Assembly (NCBI RefSeq): GCF_000524195.1
Contig: NW_020170381.1
Span: forward strand, 1,766,153 to 1,830,152
Length of the DNA: 64,000 nt
From: Echinococcus granulosus
Lineage: Eukaryota > Platyhelminthes > Cestoda > Cyclophyllidea > Taeniidae
Direction of reading: 5' to 3'
Shown here in pieces: positions 49,001 to 58,250 of the stretch (the first letter of the stretch is position 1; each line of letters begins with the position of its first letter). The notes below the pieces were generated by a model that worked only from the letters and a program-made list of their open reading frames with translations, did no database searches and had not been told where the DNA came from. Made by a program: the position numbers and the translations under genes.

Positions 49001-52000
49001 ATATGCAGTAAAATTCCTCCCCACTTCAATGTGTATATCTTATTGCTTCCATCTCAGAAACGAACAGCCGCAACGCCTACGATGTGGAACCGCTGCCAGC
49101 ACCACGCCATTCACGGTGGAAAGCCAAATGGGCGAATGGGGAGCCTCCTCGTGTAGTTCCCGCAATGCATGCTTTGGAAGAGGAAGTAGAGGAGAGGGAA
49201 GATGACGACGACGATGACGACAGTTGGGTGGACGAGGAGAGTCGCCTTCGTCCACCAGCCCTCCCCATAAACTTCGAGGCTGCTCTCGCCGGGTTACCCA
49301 GTAAAATTCTTACATTTTATTCAGTATACGGTCCTAAAGCATCTATTCATTCTCAATTTCCTGCTATTTTCATGTTAATGTTCTCTTAAAACGAAATAGG
49401 CTTAAACCACACATTAATGTTCATTTAATTTTGACAACCATGCATGGTAGTGGTATGAAAATAGAACTTGGTAACTGTTTTGAAGGATTGAAAACCTCTT
49501 TTGACCTTAGCTGAGGACCCTGCAACGCGCACCAGGCGCCTACGACCACTACAGTACCCCCTCTACGTGAATGTCGCCGGTGACCATGATGGCATAGGAG
49601 GCGATATCTACGAGCGGGCCAAGTCGTACGGAGATACAAGGCCATTAAGGACGATGGATCAAAACATTCCTGAGGAAGGTATGCCCATCAAACGTTTATT
49701 TAAGGTTTTGCAATGGTGAATGGAAGGATCAACCCTCACGCTTGGGCACATTTTTGGTAACTAGAACTACCAGACACTCTTTTGATCCGCACGCGTCGTC
49801 GCACAATGAGTGGGGTGACTGGTTTTCTCCCACGCAGTTCAACTCTCTCCTCCAGCTCCATTTGGTTTGGGGACCATCCAGTCCCAACGAAGACGCAGAT
49901 CTACGCCGCGGAGCAATCGCCCCTGCGTCTTTCCAGCATACAGTTGCAGGCGCAGGCGGAAATTGCACGGCGTCGCTCCCGCAACAACTTGGCGGCACGC
50001 AGCCTCATCAGCATCGGGAATGGCGGGGGTGGTGGCACACGGCGTAGCCGTAGCCTTGAGCGCCTGCGAGCACTAGGGCCCTCCGCATCGGCGCTCTACG
50101 GTCCTACCGGTAGGAGGATGCACGGCGGTGCACCGATAGTAGAGCGCGCCATCAAACGGCACGCGAGCAAACGCGATGGCTATGAGACGCTCTCGCTGGT
50201 CCACGTACCGAGACTGGAGGAGCAGCCCTCTTCTGTTATCACCGACACTGCTGCAGAACAGCGTGAATTGCGCCGACCCGCGTCCTCTGCCTCGATGGCA
50301 AGGTATTGGACCTCAACGGGGACTTCGCAGATGAATGGTGTCCGGAGTAAGCCCCAATCTTCCATTGTTTAATTTGCGAATCTCTCGATATGCAGACTAC
50401 AATCACCAAAACATCAAAAACTTGCCTATGTTTATCATTTGATCCAACGTAGATAATGACTGACATGGTGTCGGTGCTAGAGATGAAAAGAGCTTGTGCA
50501 AAGCCGAACGCTTACACTTTGTTTCCTCATTACTATGTGGTTACAACAGTTTTCGAAAATTTTTTGAACTGTCTAATTAAATAGGAGATTTTTATTGTGA
50601 TGAAATGTAGTTTTGGATGATATTGGAGACGAATCAAACCGATGTTTCATATTTCTGCAGAATTCAAATATATCCTTCTTTACACAGACAGACATGTTCA
50701 ATCACTGTAACCCCTGCCGATCTCGCCTTCTTATATTGTTAAAGAGGCCAATTGGTACTGGCCACCTGTCTCCTGAAATTAATCATCCCGCTTTGTAATT
50801 TTACTAATTATTTTCGAAACATTTGTTCCTAATCAGTGATGCCAAGGGAACAACTGACATCTACCAGAATTACTGATTCATGGAAGTTTTTTCAAAAAAG
50901 ACATGACCACTTTCTTCGTTTATTCATTATTAGGTGAATGAGCTCACTCCATTACTGATTTAGCAATTATGGATGTATTCTTGGTGGGTCTCTAACCTGC
51001 ATAAACTAACGAACGTAGATAAAGAGATTGTAACTACGTATCGGTGAAGAGGGGGTCAAAACTCTTCTCCTTTCCTTTACTCAAAACTGTCACCTCACAT
51101 TTAGCTTTCATGCGTACATTTTCATGAAGATGCCTTAACCCTTCTCAGGTTGTGCAATCTCTTTACACCACGTTAGCACAATGCAGGGCGCCTCTCCAGT
51201 GTTTATGTGCATTGTTGCGTTTGAAGACTGATCAGTGCCTATTTCAGTTGAGCCGATTTCTTGTGAGTGCCCTAAGCTGTAGGGGCGTATTGACGGGTAC
51301 TGATTGCTTTTATTGTCACTCAATTCAAATATCTCTTGGCATGACTCCACATGACCATGATTCAACCTTTACTTGCGCTTTTTTCGAATTGTCATCTCGC
51401 CTAACAATCAGCAAAATATACGTCACCTATTTGAGGACCTAAGCCTTTACAATGACACACATGTATAGTTTATGCAGCAGTCGCGTCTACTGTCTTTCGT
51501 GTTTTTATCTAGAGCCTAACCACTTCCCTCAGTTATCCCACACCACCTTTCCAAACATCAACGCAGTCTAACTCTTGCTGTTTGGGTTTTGGCGATACGT
51601 AGTGCTCGTGGTTGCTGGTGTTTTTGATGTAAGGGTTAAGAGGGGAGGTTGACCACGGGCAAATCTGCAGTCGTCCAATCAACTGTCACATCCACTGGGT
51701 GGATTCGCTGCTCGCCTGAACAGAAGGGGTGGCAGTGAACGCTCGAATTATCACGAAGATCATGTCTTTATAAGTGCGTGGAAACGCTTGTGCATTATCA
51801 CTCCTCCTCCCGGGAACGTAATGAATGGAAGTGAGTGTGCCATTGGTTAGACATCAATTGAATTTGATCAAAAAGCCACGCAGAAGGTGAAGCAATGGTA
51901 ATAACTAAGTGGAATTTGATCGGCCATCAAATTAGGATATGCATATGATTTTGAAGTAGGCCTTCAGCGATAGCGAAGGCACTCGAGAATTCCCCACTAC

Positions 52001-53001
52001 GATCCCATTGGTCTTTTCATCACTACACATCAATACTACATTATTTTTCTGGTCTTTTACTTCATCCTTGGGAACATTTTTATTTCTCCCTCTTATAAGT
52101 TGTCAATCCACCTTAGACAATTGAATTGCTGATATAATATTAGTCTTTCACTTCAGGTACTATATCTTTACATCTAATTATGTAGTGTGCCATCATACCT
52201 TGCTAGTAGAACCAAGAGGGCGGATTTGCTTTGTTTGTTTATGGTAGTGTAACTTTAATCGGTGCTTACAAAGTATCGCAATTAAATAGTAATTAATGGT
52301 TATGCTCCACGCCCTGACTGCATAGGCACCTAATTATGCTGACCCCATCATTAAGTTTTCTGAAATAAATAAATCAGTGATGCTCATATTTCCCGAATCA
52401 AACATATTTTGGCTAGAAAAAATGGTGAAATCAGGAGCTAGTCATTCGTTTTGTCAGTCTGAAAAGGACCACTGGGCCATAAAATAGCAGTTTAAATGAT
52501 GAGAATGTGACGCCATTATTAACTTCGTCAATGTTCACTATGTGGCTAACTCATTTCAGTCGTTGGTCTATTCAACTATCATAAATCGGTATTCTGAATG
52601 CAATCGCCATTCACTTAACAATCTGTCGGTAACCACTGATGAATTTGCGATGCCATCGGGTGACAACACACATCTGGGTAAGCCAGCTTAAAATCTTGCT
52701 AGGTGTTTCCGCACTACTAGACAAGCTGACATAACTTAAACCTTATCCATGCAACTTAAGAACGCTAAGTACAGAGTAGCCAAAATGGTAATAACCCTGA
52801 CCCATATAAACATCTTGTGACACTTTAATAAAACAAGCCAACACTACAGGAAAAGCCTTTACAAAGAAGTAAAATGCCTTAGGAATGGACTCCTTTTCTT
52901 TCTTCTCCCCTTACCCTCTAGACCGAGACGAAGCGCGGTCCTTAATCGCCCAGGCAGCTGTTGACCTCGCTGTGCATACCTATGACGCCTCAGAGGTTTA
53001 G
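28099..53001 (+). CDS. Unrecognised ~1037-residue low-complexity protein with C-terminal PDZ ligand
   Basis: Ten exons join in phase: 28099-28177, 33409-33767, 33813-34320, 37035-37784, 39028-39120, 47960-48220, 49058-49300, 49511-49678, 49774-50346 and 52922-53001, 3114 nt in all. Eight of nine introns are phase 1. I recognise no domain. The chain is Ser/Arg/Pro-rich. Visible features are [17 protein letters not shown] near residue 50, a basic PRKRKR cluster near residue 550 (possible nuclear localisation signal), an acidic run [13 protein letters not shown] near 730-745, a block rich in Arg and Ser with five glycines around 890-910, and the tail [11 protein letters not shown]. The last residues, S-E-V, fit a class I PDZ ligand (S/T-x-V), suggesting a scaffold-bound or membrane-associated protein. 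Intron 5 (8.8 kb) contains two antisense peroxiredoxin genes, and intron 1 (5.2 kb) contains repeats and the gap. Exon 1 is the weakest link. Confidence 0.72.
28459..28520 (+). CDS. Possible alternative last exon giving a 46-residue product
   Basis: An acceptor ATTTGCAG at 28451-28458 opens a 62-nt frame that ends in TAG and takes the same phase as the donor at 28177. Joined to exon 1 it would encode a 46-residue protein ending [13 protein letters not shown]. It could be a real short isoform, a separate two-exon microgene or chance. No family was recognised. Confidence 0.25.
29706..29932 (-). CDS. Candidate minus-strand exon upstream of the SFI1-like gene
   Basis: A good acceptor (AACTTCTTTAG) and donor (ATAG then GTAGAC) frame a 227-nt exon. 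It encodes a polar stretch including [28 protein letters not shown] and [11 protein letters not shown]. Its 3' phase (1) does not fit the phase-0 start of the exon at 28031, so at least one exon is missing if both belong to the SFI1-like gene. It lies antisense inside intron 1 of the large plus-strand gene. No family was recognised. Confidence 0.35.
31316..32015. repeat. Cluster of dispersed-repeat copies in both orientations around the gap
   Basis: Copy 1 (31316-31510) has the same orientation as the copy at 381-585. A fragment at 31596-31631 runs into the gap in reverse orientation. A reverse copy lies at 31734-31937, and a partial reverse copy at about 31951-32015 (the GGGCAGAAT and GGACC blocks in complement). 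The reverse copies begin with the shared block GGTGGTTTATCCCTCGG. The head-to-head arrangement would form a large hairpin and probably explains the assembly break. Confidence 0.8.
31632..31731. other. Assembly gap of 100 N
   Basis: Exactly 100 N between repeat copies, which is the conventional length for a gap of unknown size. Real sequence of any length may be missing from intron 1. Confidence 0.98.
34321..37034. other. Intron 3 of the large plus-strand gene
   Basis: AT-rich sequence with short frames only. No exon that joins in phase, RNA gene or repeat array was seen. Confidence 0.5.
37785..39027. other. Intron 4 of the large plus-strand gene
   Basis: AT-rich with no supportable feature. 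The intron ends in a strong pyrimidine-rich acceptor, CTTGCCTTTTCAG, at 39015-39027; only this acceptor gives the required phase for the next exon. Confidence 0.5.
39835..39955. promoter_or_regulatory. CpG-rich patch with Z-DNA-prone tract
   Basis: This short GC- and CpG-rich patch inside intron 5 holds an 18-nt perfect purine/pyrimidine alternation at 39917-39934 (TGCGTGCGCGTGCGCACA) and a CCAAT pentamer at about 39904. Such patches often mark promoters, but no gene start is visible beside it. Confidence 0.3.
41640..42310. other. GC-rich island downstream of peroxiredoxin A
   Basis: This roughly 670-bp block is clearly richer in G+C than its surroundings, includes a C homopolymer near 41840, and has long stop-free frames on both strands. 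That is expected from composition alone and no protein family is recognisable. It looks like an inserted element or ancient transposon piece adjoining the 3' end of the peroxiredoxin gene. Confidence 0.35.
42409..43059 (-). CDS. PRDX: Typical 2-Cys peroxiredoxin A (thioredoxin peroxidase)
   Basis: Two exons (43059-42929 and 42859-42409) encode 193 residues. The enzyme reduces hydrogen peroxide and organic peroxides using thioredoxin, usually in the cytosol. The peroxidatic Cys48 lies in FTFVCPTE, the resolving Cys169 in GEVCPANW, and the catalytic Arg in ALRGLFIID. The length and every landmark fit PRDX1/2-type enzymes, and the sequence resembles cestode thioredoxin peroxidases as I recall them. 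The usual GGLG motif, one of two marks of hyperoxidation-sensitive enzymes, reads GGVQG here, and the C-terminal YF motif is absent (it ends KSFMSS), so the enzyme should be relatively robust to overoxidation. No signal peptide. The single intron (69 nt, phase 2) sits just before the active-site block, as in its paralogue. The gene lies antisense in an intron of the large gene, with a TATA box about 50 nt upstream of the ATG. Confidence 0.98.
43110..43231 (-). promoter_or_regulatory. Core promoter of peroxiredoxin A: TATA box and three CCAAT boxes
   Basis: On the minus strand, TATATTT occurs at 43116-43110, about 50 nt upstream of the ATG. CCAAT pentamers in the same orientation lie at about 43143-43139, 43172-43168 and 43231-43227. 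Position and order are those of a textbook promoter with a very short 5' leader. Function is inferred. Confidence 0.55.
43232..45117. other. Spacer between the two peroxiredoxin genes
   Basis: No gene seen. A small GC-rich patch at about 44080-44205 resembles a degraded element, and a run of 14 C lies at 45051-45064. Confidence 0.45.
45051..45064. repeat. C14 homopolymer
   Basis: Fourteen consecutive C residues, about 110 bp downstream of the peroxiredoxin B stop. Its length is error-prone in sequencing. Confidence 0.9.
45118..45127 (-). terminator. Poly(A) signal of peroxiredoxin B
   Basis: The minus strand reads AATAAATAAA, two overlapping AATAAA hexamers, about 50 nt after the peroxiredoxin B stop codon. 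Confidence 0.75.
45176..47036 (-). CDS. PRDX: Typical 2-Cys peroxiredoxin B (diverged paralogue)
   Basis: Three exons in phase (47036-46912, 46205-45966, 45359-45176) encode 182 residues with all catalytic landmarks: peroxidatic Cys46 in FTFVCPTE, resolving Cys167 in GEVCPVNW, and GTAFRGLFIIS with the conserved Arg. Unlike copy A it keeps a canonical GGLG, but the C terminus stops early (KGIKLPQ) and lacks the YF motif, so full sensitivity to overoxidation is not expected. N-terminally it is shorter and much diverged from copy A. Intron 1 is in the same position and phase as in copy A. Intron 2 has a GC donor (TTTAG then GCAAGT), a rare but valid GC-AG intron, and divides the gene where copy A is continuous. 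The frame is intact, so this reads as a functional gene, with its own TATA box and poly(A) signal. Confidence 0.95.
47082..47090 (-). promoter_or_regulatory. TATA box of peroxiredoxin B
   Basis: The minus strand reads TATATAAAG about 46-54 nt upstream of the ATG, the same position as the TATA box of peroxiredoxin A. No clear CCAAT box was seen. Confidence 0.55.
50347..52921. other. Intron 9 of the large plus-strand gene
   Basis: The intron runs from donor GTAAGC at 50347 to a pyrimidine-rich acceptor ending CCCTCTAG at 52921. Nothing else supportable was seen. If the donor were not used, translation would stop at 50370 after a few extra codons, a possible shorter isoform without the PDZ ligand. 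Confidence 0.55.
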
Positions 53002-55645
53002 AGAAGCCCTCTTCTTTCATCCTGTCGAGGTTCCACAGTATTCCTAGAACTTTTCTCTCTTTTGCTTAAGCCTCTAATCTCCACTGGGCTGTACTTTTTC
53101 TACTTTTTCACACCTGATTGCTCTTTGGGCTTGGACAATTCTATCAACAACCTGTCACCTCTACATACATACTGGAGTAAACAAGGGCAATCTATTCTGT
53201 GCACTACTTACTTGCTGTATTTTGATAATCTGATTAGAATTCGTACGCGAAATCAACAGTTTTTAAATACATATTCAGTGGACTTTGTGAGAGAAATGGA
53301 TCATGAGTTAAATTATGCAAGAAACTCAACGAAAAAATCCTTCAATCGCTTCGAGGGCCGCCCGATTGCATAAGGTTATTTCGGAGCCTTTCGAGATCGA
53401 TCGAATACCACTTTCCCGAGAGAACGTCACTAAACATTCGAACAGTTAGCCCCTTGTTGAAATGAATCAAACCTGGTCAGTTTAGGTAGCGTGGACAATT
53501 GCATGGGATTTGACACCAGTAGAAGATGCCGCGAAATCATGTCACAAATATCTGCCCAGGGCAAACGTAACGTCTTGTGAAGTGGTAGAAGTCCCGGTTA
53601 CTACTAACACTGAGGAGACGATGCAATACGAGCATAACACCTGAGAAACGGTTGTCATTTTACAAAAAGTGCCACTCAGACGGTTCTGTTGGGACCGTAG
53701 CAACAACTGGAGTCGCCGTTTCTGGAACACCCATGACATCACGTGACCTAAGCGAGCACGACCGAGACGCCAGTCCCATCCACCTGCTCACTGTATTAAG
53801 ATAGCCAGTTTTACAACCAATAAACTACAAGGACGACCGTAATAAACGGCATTGGCACAGAGAAAAAGCGTTCCCACCACCAACTTTGATTAATGGAGTG
53901 TTAACCAACGCTTAACGCGTTAAATGTAGTCAGAAAGCATGCACCACTGACATAATGTGATATTTCGCAGACAATTAAGGTTCTACAAGAGAGACATTTC
54001 CAGTCACCTGGAAAGGCGCGCTCAAACATGTAGTAAAATAAGTGGTAAATGTATTAAAATAGGTGCTAACTTTGTCGGTTTCGATCAACCGTTGTAAGCG
54101 AATAAACATATACCGACAAGTTTAGCCGAGTTGAGTGCTGAATTCCCCGCTTTAAAGTTTGCTTAGGTGTCTAAATAACCTTAAAACATGCAGTACATAT
54201 AGCGTTAATTAACTGCTTTTCAGATTATAAGAAACTTGTGCAACATGGCGACAAGTGCGATCTGCCTTGGAAGTATGTGTATTTTTCAGTATTGTCATCA
54301 ATATTGGTAGGTCACTTTCCGCTAAATAAGCAGTACATAGGAACAATAAAAAGAAATTGTATAAGCAAAATTCATCACATAGCTTTTGAAGAGGAAAATC
54401 TGTAATTGATTCTACGGCCTTCATTGTTCGCAAATGACCTTGAAAACACGTTCTCGCCATCTAGGGTAGTGCCTCCGAGCCGCAGCGCTGAATCCAACCG
54501 CGTGTGCTCGCTTTGTGCGTGGGTTTTTGTTGTTTCTGCCATTGTGTTTCTGCTGTTAGAACACGTCGTATATTTGGCTGATATTTAGGTGATCACCTAC
54601 AAAATTAAGGAAAATGTGGTCCAGTTGTTCGTTGCAATACCCCTGGAATTTCATCTTAAGAATTAATCCGTAGTTTAATGCATTATTATTACCATTAGTT
54701 TGCTCGGTTGCCTTATTTACTTCCTGGTTGTTTTTGGCTGTACGCTGTTTGAAATACCTGGAATAAAACTATATGTGATTTTGAACACGTTGTTCATATC
54801 GGTGTTGAAGTATTGGTATAGTTCTAAGTTTATTATCATTAACTACTTCCTTACTGCGGTCATGGCATTTATAATAGTTTTTAATATTTTACTTAGCCAT
54901 AGCTGGGTTTTAATAAGATTGCATACTCTTGTAGCGAATGAGCACTGCAAGCTTACCGAATTGTAGCGACCGATGATCTTGGAGGTGAATGAATTGCCGA
55001 AAGGAATTGCATGCGTAGACTTTCTGTTTAAGCGCTGCCATTTTTTGAAACATCCTAGCAGTGTTCATACGAGAGACAGATTGTATGAAATAATTTTTGC
55101 TTGGTGTATTTTAGGATTCCTGACCCAGCCACTACAGAAAATAGGAATATTCATTCCCGATCTCACCATATTTGCTGGGAATATTGACTTGATCGCAATA
55201 ATTTCTTGTTGTTGATATTGAACGTCCCTTTAAGTTCCGACTTTACATGTTCAACACACGTCCAGTCTTGGTGGTCTGTATACCTCGTCACGAGAGCCAC
55301 CAGATTTTCTTGAATCCCTGTCATCACATATCTCACATGATTTTTCGTATGGAATTGGTGGGAACATTTCCGTCATGTGGAAAATCCGCCGTATCGATTG
55401 GTTCCACTAATTGGTCCTCACTTTTCACAGCGAAATGTCATAGATGTTCTAAAAGGGTCTCCAAGTCACAGTTTTTTTGGATAATTGTCTCTACTAGGAC
55501 ATTCTTGTGTTTGACTGACTCACTAGCGACGTCTTCTGAGGATTTGTGCTCCATCATCCTTCCGCCACCCTTTGGCGTCTATGAAATCGACCACTCTGGT
55601 TACCGAGTTGTGGCTCACCATTTGTGCAGACACATAATTCTTCAG
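53002..55645. other. Intergenic region with one weak minus-strand frame
   Basis: No confident gene. A minus-strand frame at 54209-54460 (83 codons, including TDFPLQKLCDEF and TAYLAESDLP) has protein-like composition but no recognised family. AT-rich plus-strand frames at 54700-55215 look hydrophobic by composition and are not called. Upstream exons of the next gene may hide here. Confidence 0.4.
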
Positions 55646-56335
55646 GAAGCCATGTCATGGCTTAGCACTCTGGGTGGTGGATTCTCCTCCCTTGGAGATA
55701 AATTCGAGGATGCAGTACGTCGTCTCCAGATTCATTTGCTCGTATTCTTTACCCATTTTCAATCACTCATGAATTAAAGTATTCAAATTTTGTGCAAATG
55801 GATTTCCTTTTTCTTCGTTATTAAGGCCGAAATCGCTGGAGAAATATCCTTGCGTCAGATGTATTTGGCTCTCTCAATGAAAATCCCTGTCTTTCAAGCT
55901 CGTTGCAGACTCTTTTTTGCTCAAAGTCTTATGCAACGCGGGAGACTCAAAGCGGCTGAACTTATAATCAGGTAGCAGTGATATAAAAATTACTTTACTG
56001 CTCACTATTTCAGTAGCTAGCTAACATTACTCTATGGTATTTTGTGCACTTCTAGGGATGTCTATTCATTTTCCAAATCTGCCTCTGCACACGATAATCC
56101 ACCGGAAATTCATCTAAGTCTAATGTGTCATGGACTCTGGAAGCGCCTCTCTCATCTCTGGTCTCTTCGGCGTACTTCGAAGCAGTTAACCCAGCGATTG
56201 CGGCTCCACCTTCACACCGATGAAATCGGTGCACTACCTTGCTCGAAGCAACCTCTCGGCACACTGTGTGACTTCACTGGCACTGACAATAGAAGGCTAT
56301 TTCCAGACATAACTGCTGTTCTTAAAATTATGTGA
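55646..56335 (+). CDS. Partial gene: uncharacterised helical-repeat protein (5' exons missing)
   Basis: Three exons join in phase: 55646-55714, 55826-55971 and 56056-56335, about 164 codons to a TGA. The acceptors are TTCTTCAG, TTATTAAG and CTTCTAG. The protein reads EAMSWLSTLGGGFSSLGDKF, then AGEISLRQMYLALSMKIP and CRLFFAQSLMQRGRLKAAEL, a pattern of paired amphipathic helices with small-residue packing (ALS, QSL, GRLKAAE) suggestive of TPR-like repeats. The last exon is more polar. Phase-0 entry at 55646 means one or more 5' exons exist upstream; I could not identify them. The frame stays open upstream of 55646, so the first exon could be longer. I cannot name the family. Confidence rests on splice phase and protein-like sequence. 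Confidence 0.5.
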
Positions 56336-58250
56336 AAGCTTTTTCACTTTATTTGTACCTTTAAAGAGAAGCGAAATCAGCGCCCCTTTTTTACCACACG
56401 CAGGAAACAGTAATCAAATAGTGGAAACAAGTTTTAACCCGTCGTCTTGGATATTAAATACACTTGACGCTAGTATGGGTTAGTGTTTTTCTATCGTTTT
56501 CGGCAATTGGTAGATTGTAATGGCACATGCGACTGTGATAGTATAGTATTTATCTAACCTGTACGAAGGTGAGGTAGGCTTTATAGTGCTTAAATATCTA
56601 TCTGAAATGAAGGAACACTGACCGAGAAACTGTCATGTTAAGATTGAAGAGTGGTATTAGCTCCTAGATTGTACATTGGTGGCCTGGCTTACTTGGAGTT
56701 GTTAATCACTCGCACTGGCGGTTGTATGTGTACGCAAGGCAGATCGCAGTTTTCCCTCAGTGGGGACCTGAGTCCATTCTCATAATCCTGCTCCTGTAGA
56801 CAATCTGCGCTGAGAAAGACGTTTACCCACTGCATGAGGCCGAGGTCTGACCTCAGCACACCAGCACACCTGTGCCAATGTGACTCTCACGCTTCGCCTC
56901 GGAGCGGAGGGGAGAGGAGCACTTTCATTCATATTGGATGAGGGCAGAGGCCTATGATTACCACCACTCGCTCACAAATCTCCTGTTTTAACGTAGATTT
57001 GTAATTACATCCCTATTTCAAGTCTGAGACACCTACACTTAATTCAGTTGAACCATTATTGGAGCTCGGGGTACGTGGAACTATCCATTCAAGTGTTCCG
57101 TAAATTTAAGTATATGTGCTATCACCAACTTGGATCAATTAATGAAGCAAATAATCTAGGGTAGTTAAAAAACATTAGATTCTGTGCTGAGCATTTTAGC
57201 TGAACCTATTCATCATGTAAAAGTCTGTAATCAAAGTTGAAGTAAAGGTAATAGTCTCATTTAAATAACTGACATGCCTTTTGTCCATCGAGGCCCTTAT
57301 ATTCAAACTAAACGATGAGCCTAACTAGATTAAAATCTGCAGTCCCTTACCTAGAAAGTAACCACATTATACTTCATTTCCAAAATTTAAAGGATTTCAG
57401 AACGAATTTTCTGTTATTGCATTATCATTTACTTTTGACGACAACTTTACGGCTAATTGGTTCTACCAAGGTGCATAGATGATGATGAGTTCTGCCGTAA
57501 GGCTTTTGACACACAGCAGATACCATAAACTGCACTGGAATTAAAAATAAGAAGTCACTTTTAGGCTGCAGCATCCCTTAGTGCTGTGATCCTGAGTATA
57601 GACGTGGTCGTAGCTGTTCATGGTCAACAAAAAGAAGCTTTTTAGGTTTATGTGCAATTGTTCGTAACTACAGCAAGTGCAATATTCTGATTTTCAGTGA
57701 CTAAGTGAACAGAGTAAATGACTTCCCTTCTTGAGTACGTGAATCAGTAGATGTTACCTACTGGTTGGATTTATAGAAGTCTCTTGCTAACACCATAACT
57801 TATGGTTCTATTTAACCTAAAAGTTACCATTTAGTCCTCACACCGACTTTCTTATCTCTTCAACAATTCAGTTTCTTGCAGTAACCATATTTAGTTTGGT
57901 GGAAATGTATCTATCAACTGGGATAATTTCCATCGCAAATTCTTGTCTTGAAAAAGGCAACATGTAAACAAACTTATCTAACTATCCCAGTACAAATTGT
58001 GCAATCATATTTAGGCAATAATTTTTACAGTATCATATAGTGGCACCTATTATCAAACCCCTTCATTTGACCTTAGCACAAATTGACATTAGGTTTGGAA
58101 GACGGAAGAAGGGGCCTCTTAGGACACTATGGGGGAATATTATATTTTAAAAAAGAAATATGTCCTATGGACGCATCGTGCAACCCAGATATGATACAGA
58201 ATGGGTGCAATTGTGTGCGTGAAATGATAAGAGGGAAGGGAAAGTTCTGC
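56336..58250. other. Intergenic region, nothing supportable
   Basis: The stretch lies between two converging genes. A modest GC-rich patch at about 56860-56930 has no recognisable content. No RNA gene or array was seen. Confidence 0.5.

Noticed and set aside
49782..50372. Translation end at 50370 as the end of the large gene
   Set aside because: A strong GTAAGC donor at 50347 joins in phase to a terminal exon at 52922, giving a better end; kept only as a possible isoform.
54700..55215. Hydrophobic AT-rich frames resembling membrane proteins
   Set aside because: Hydrophobicity follows from T-rich codons; no splice partners or family motif.
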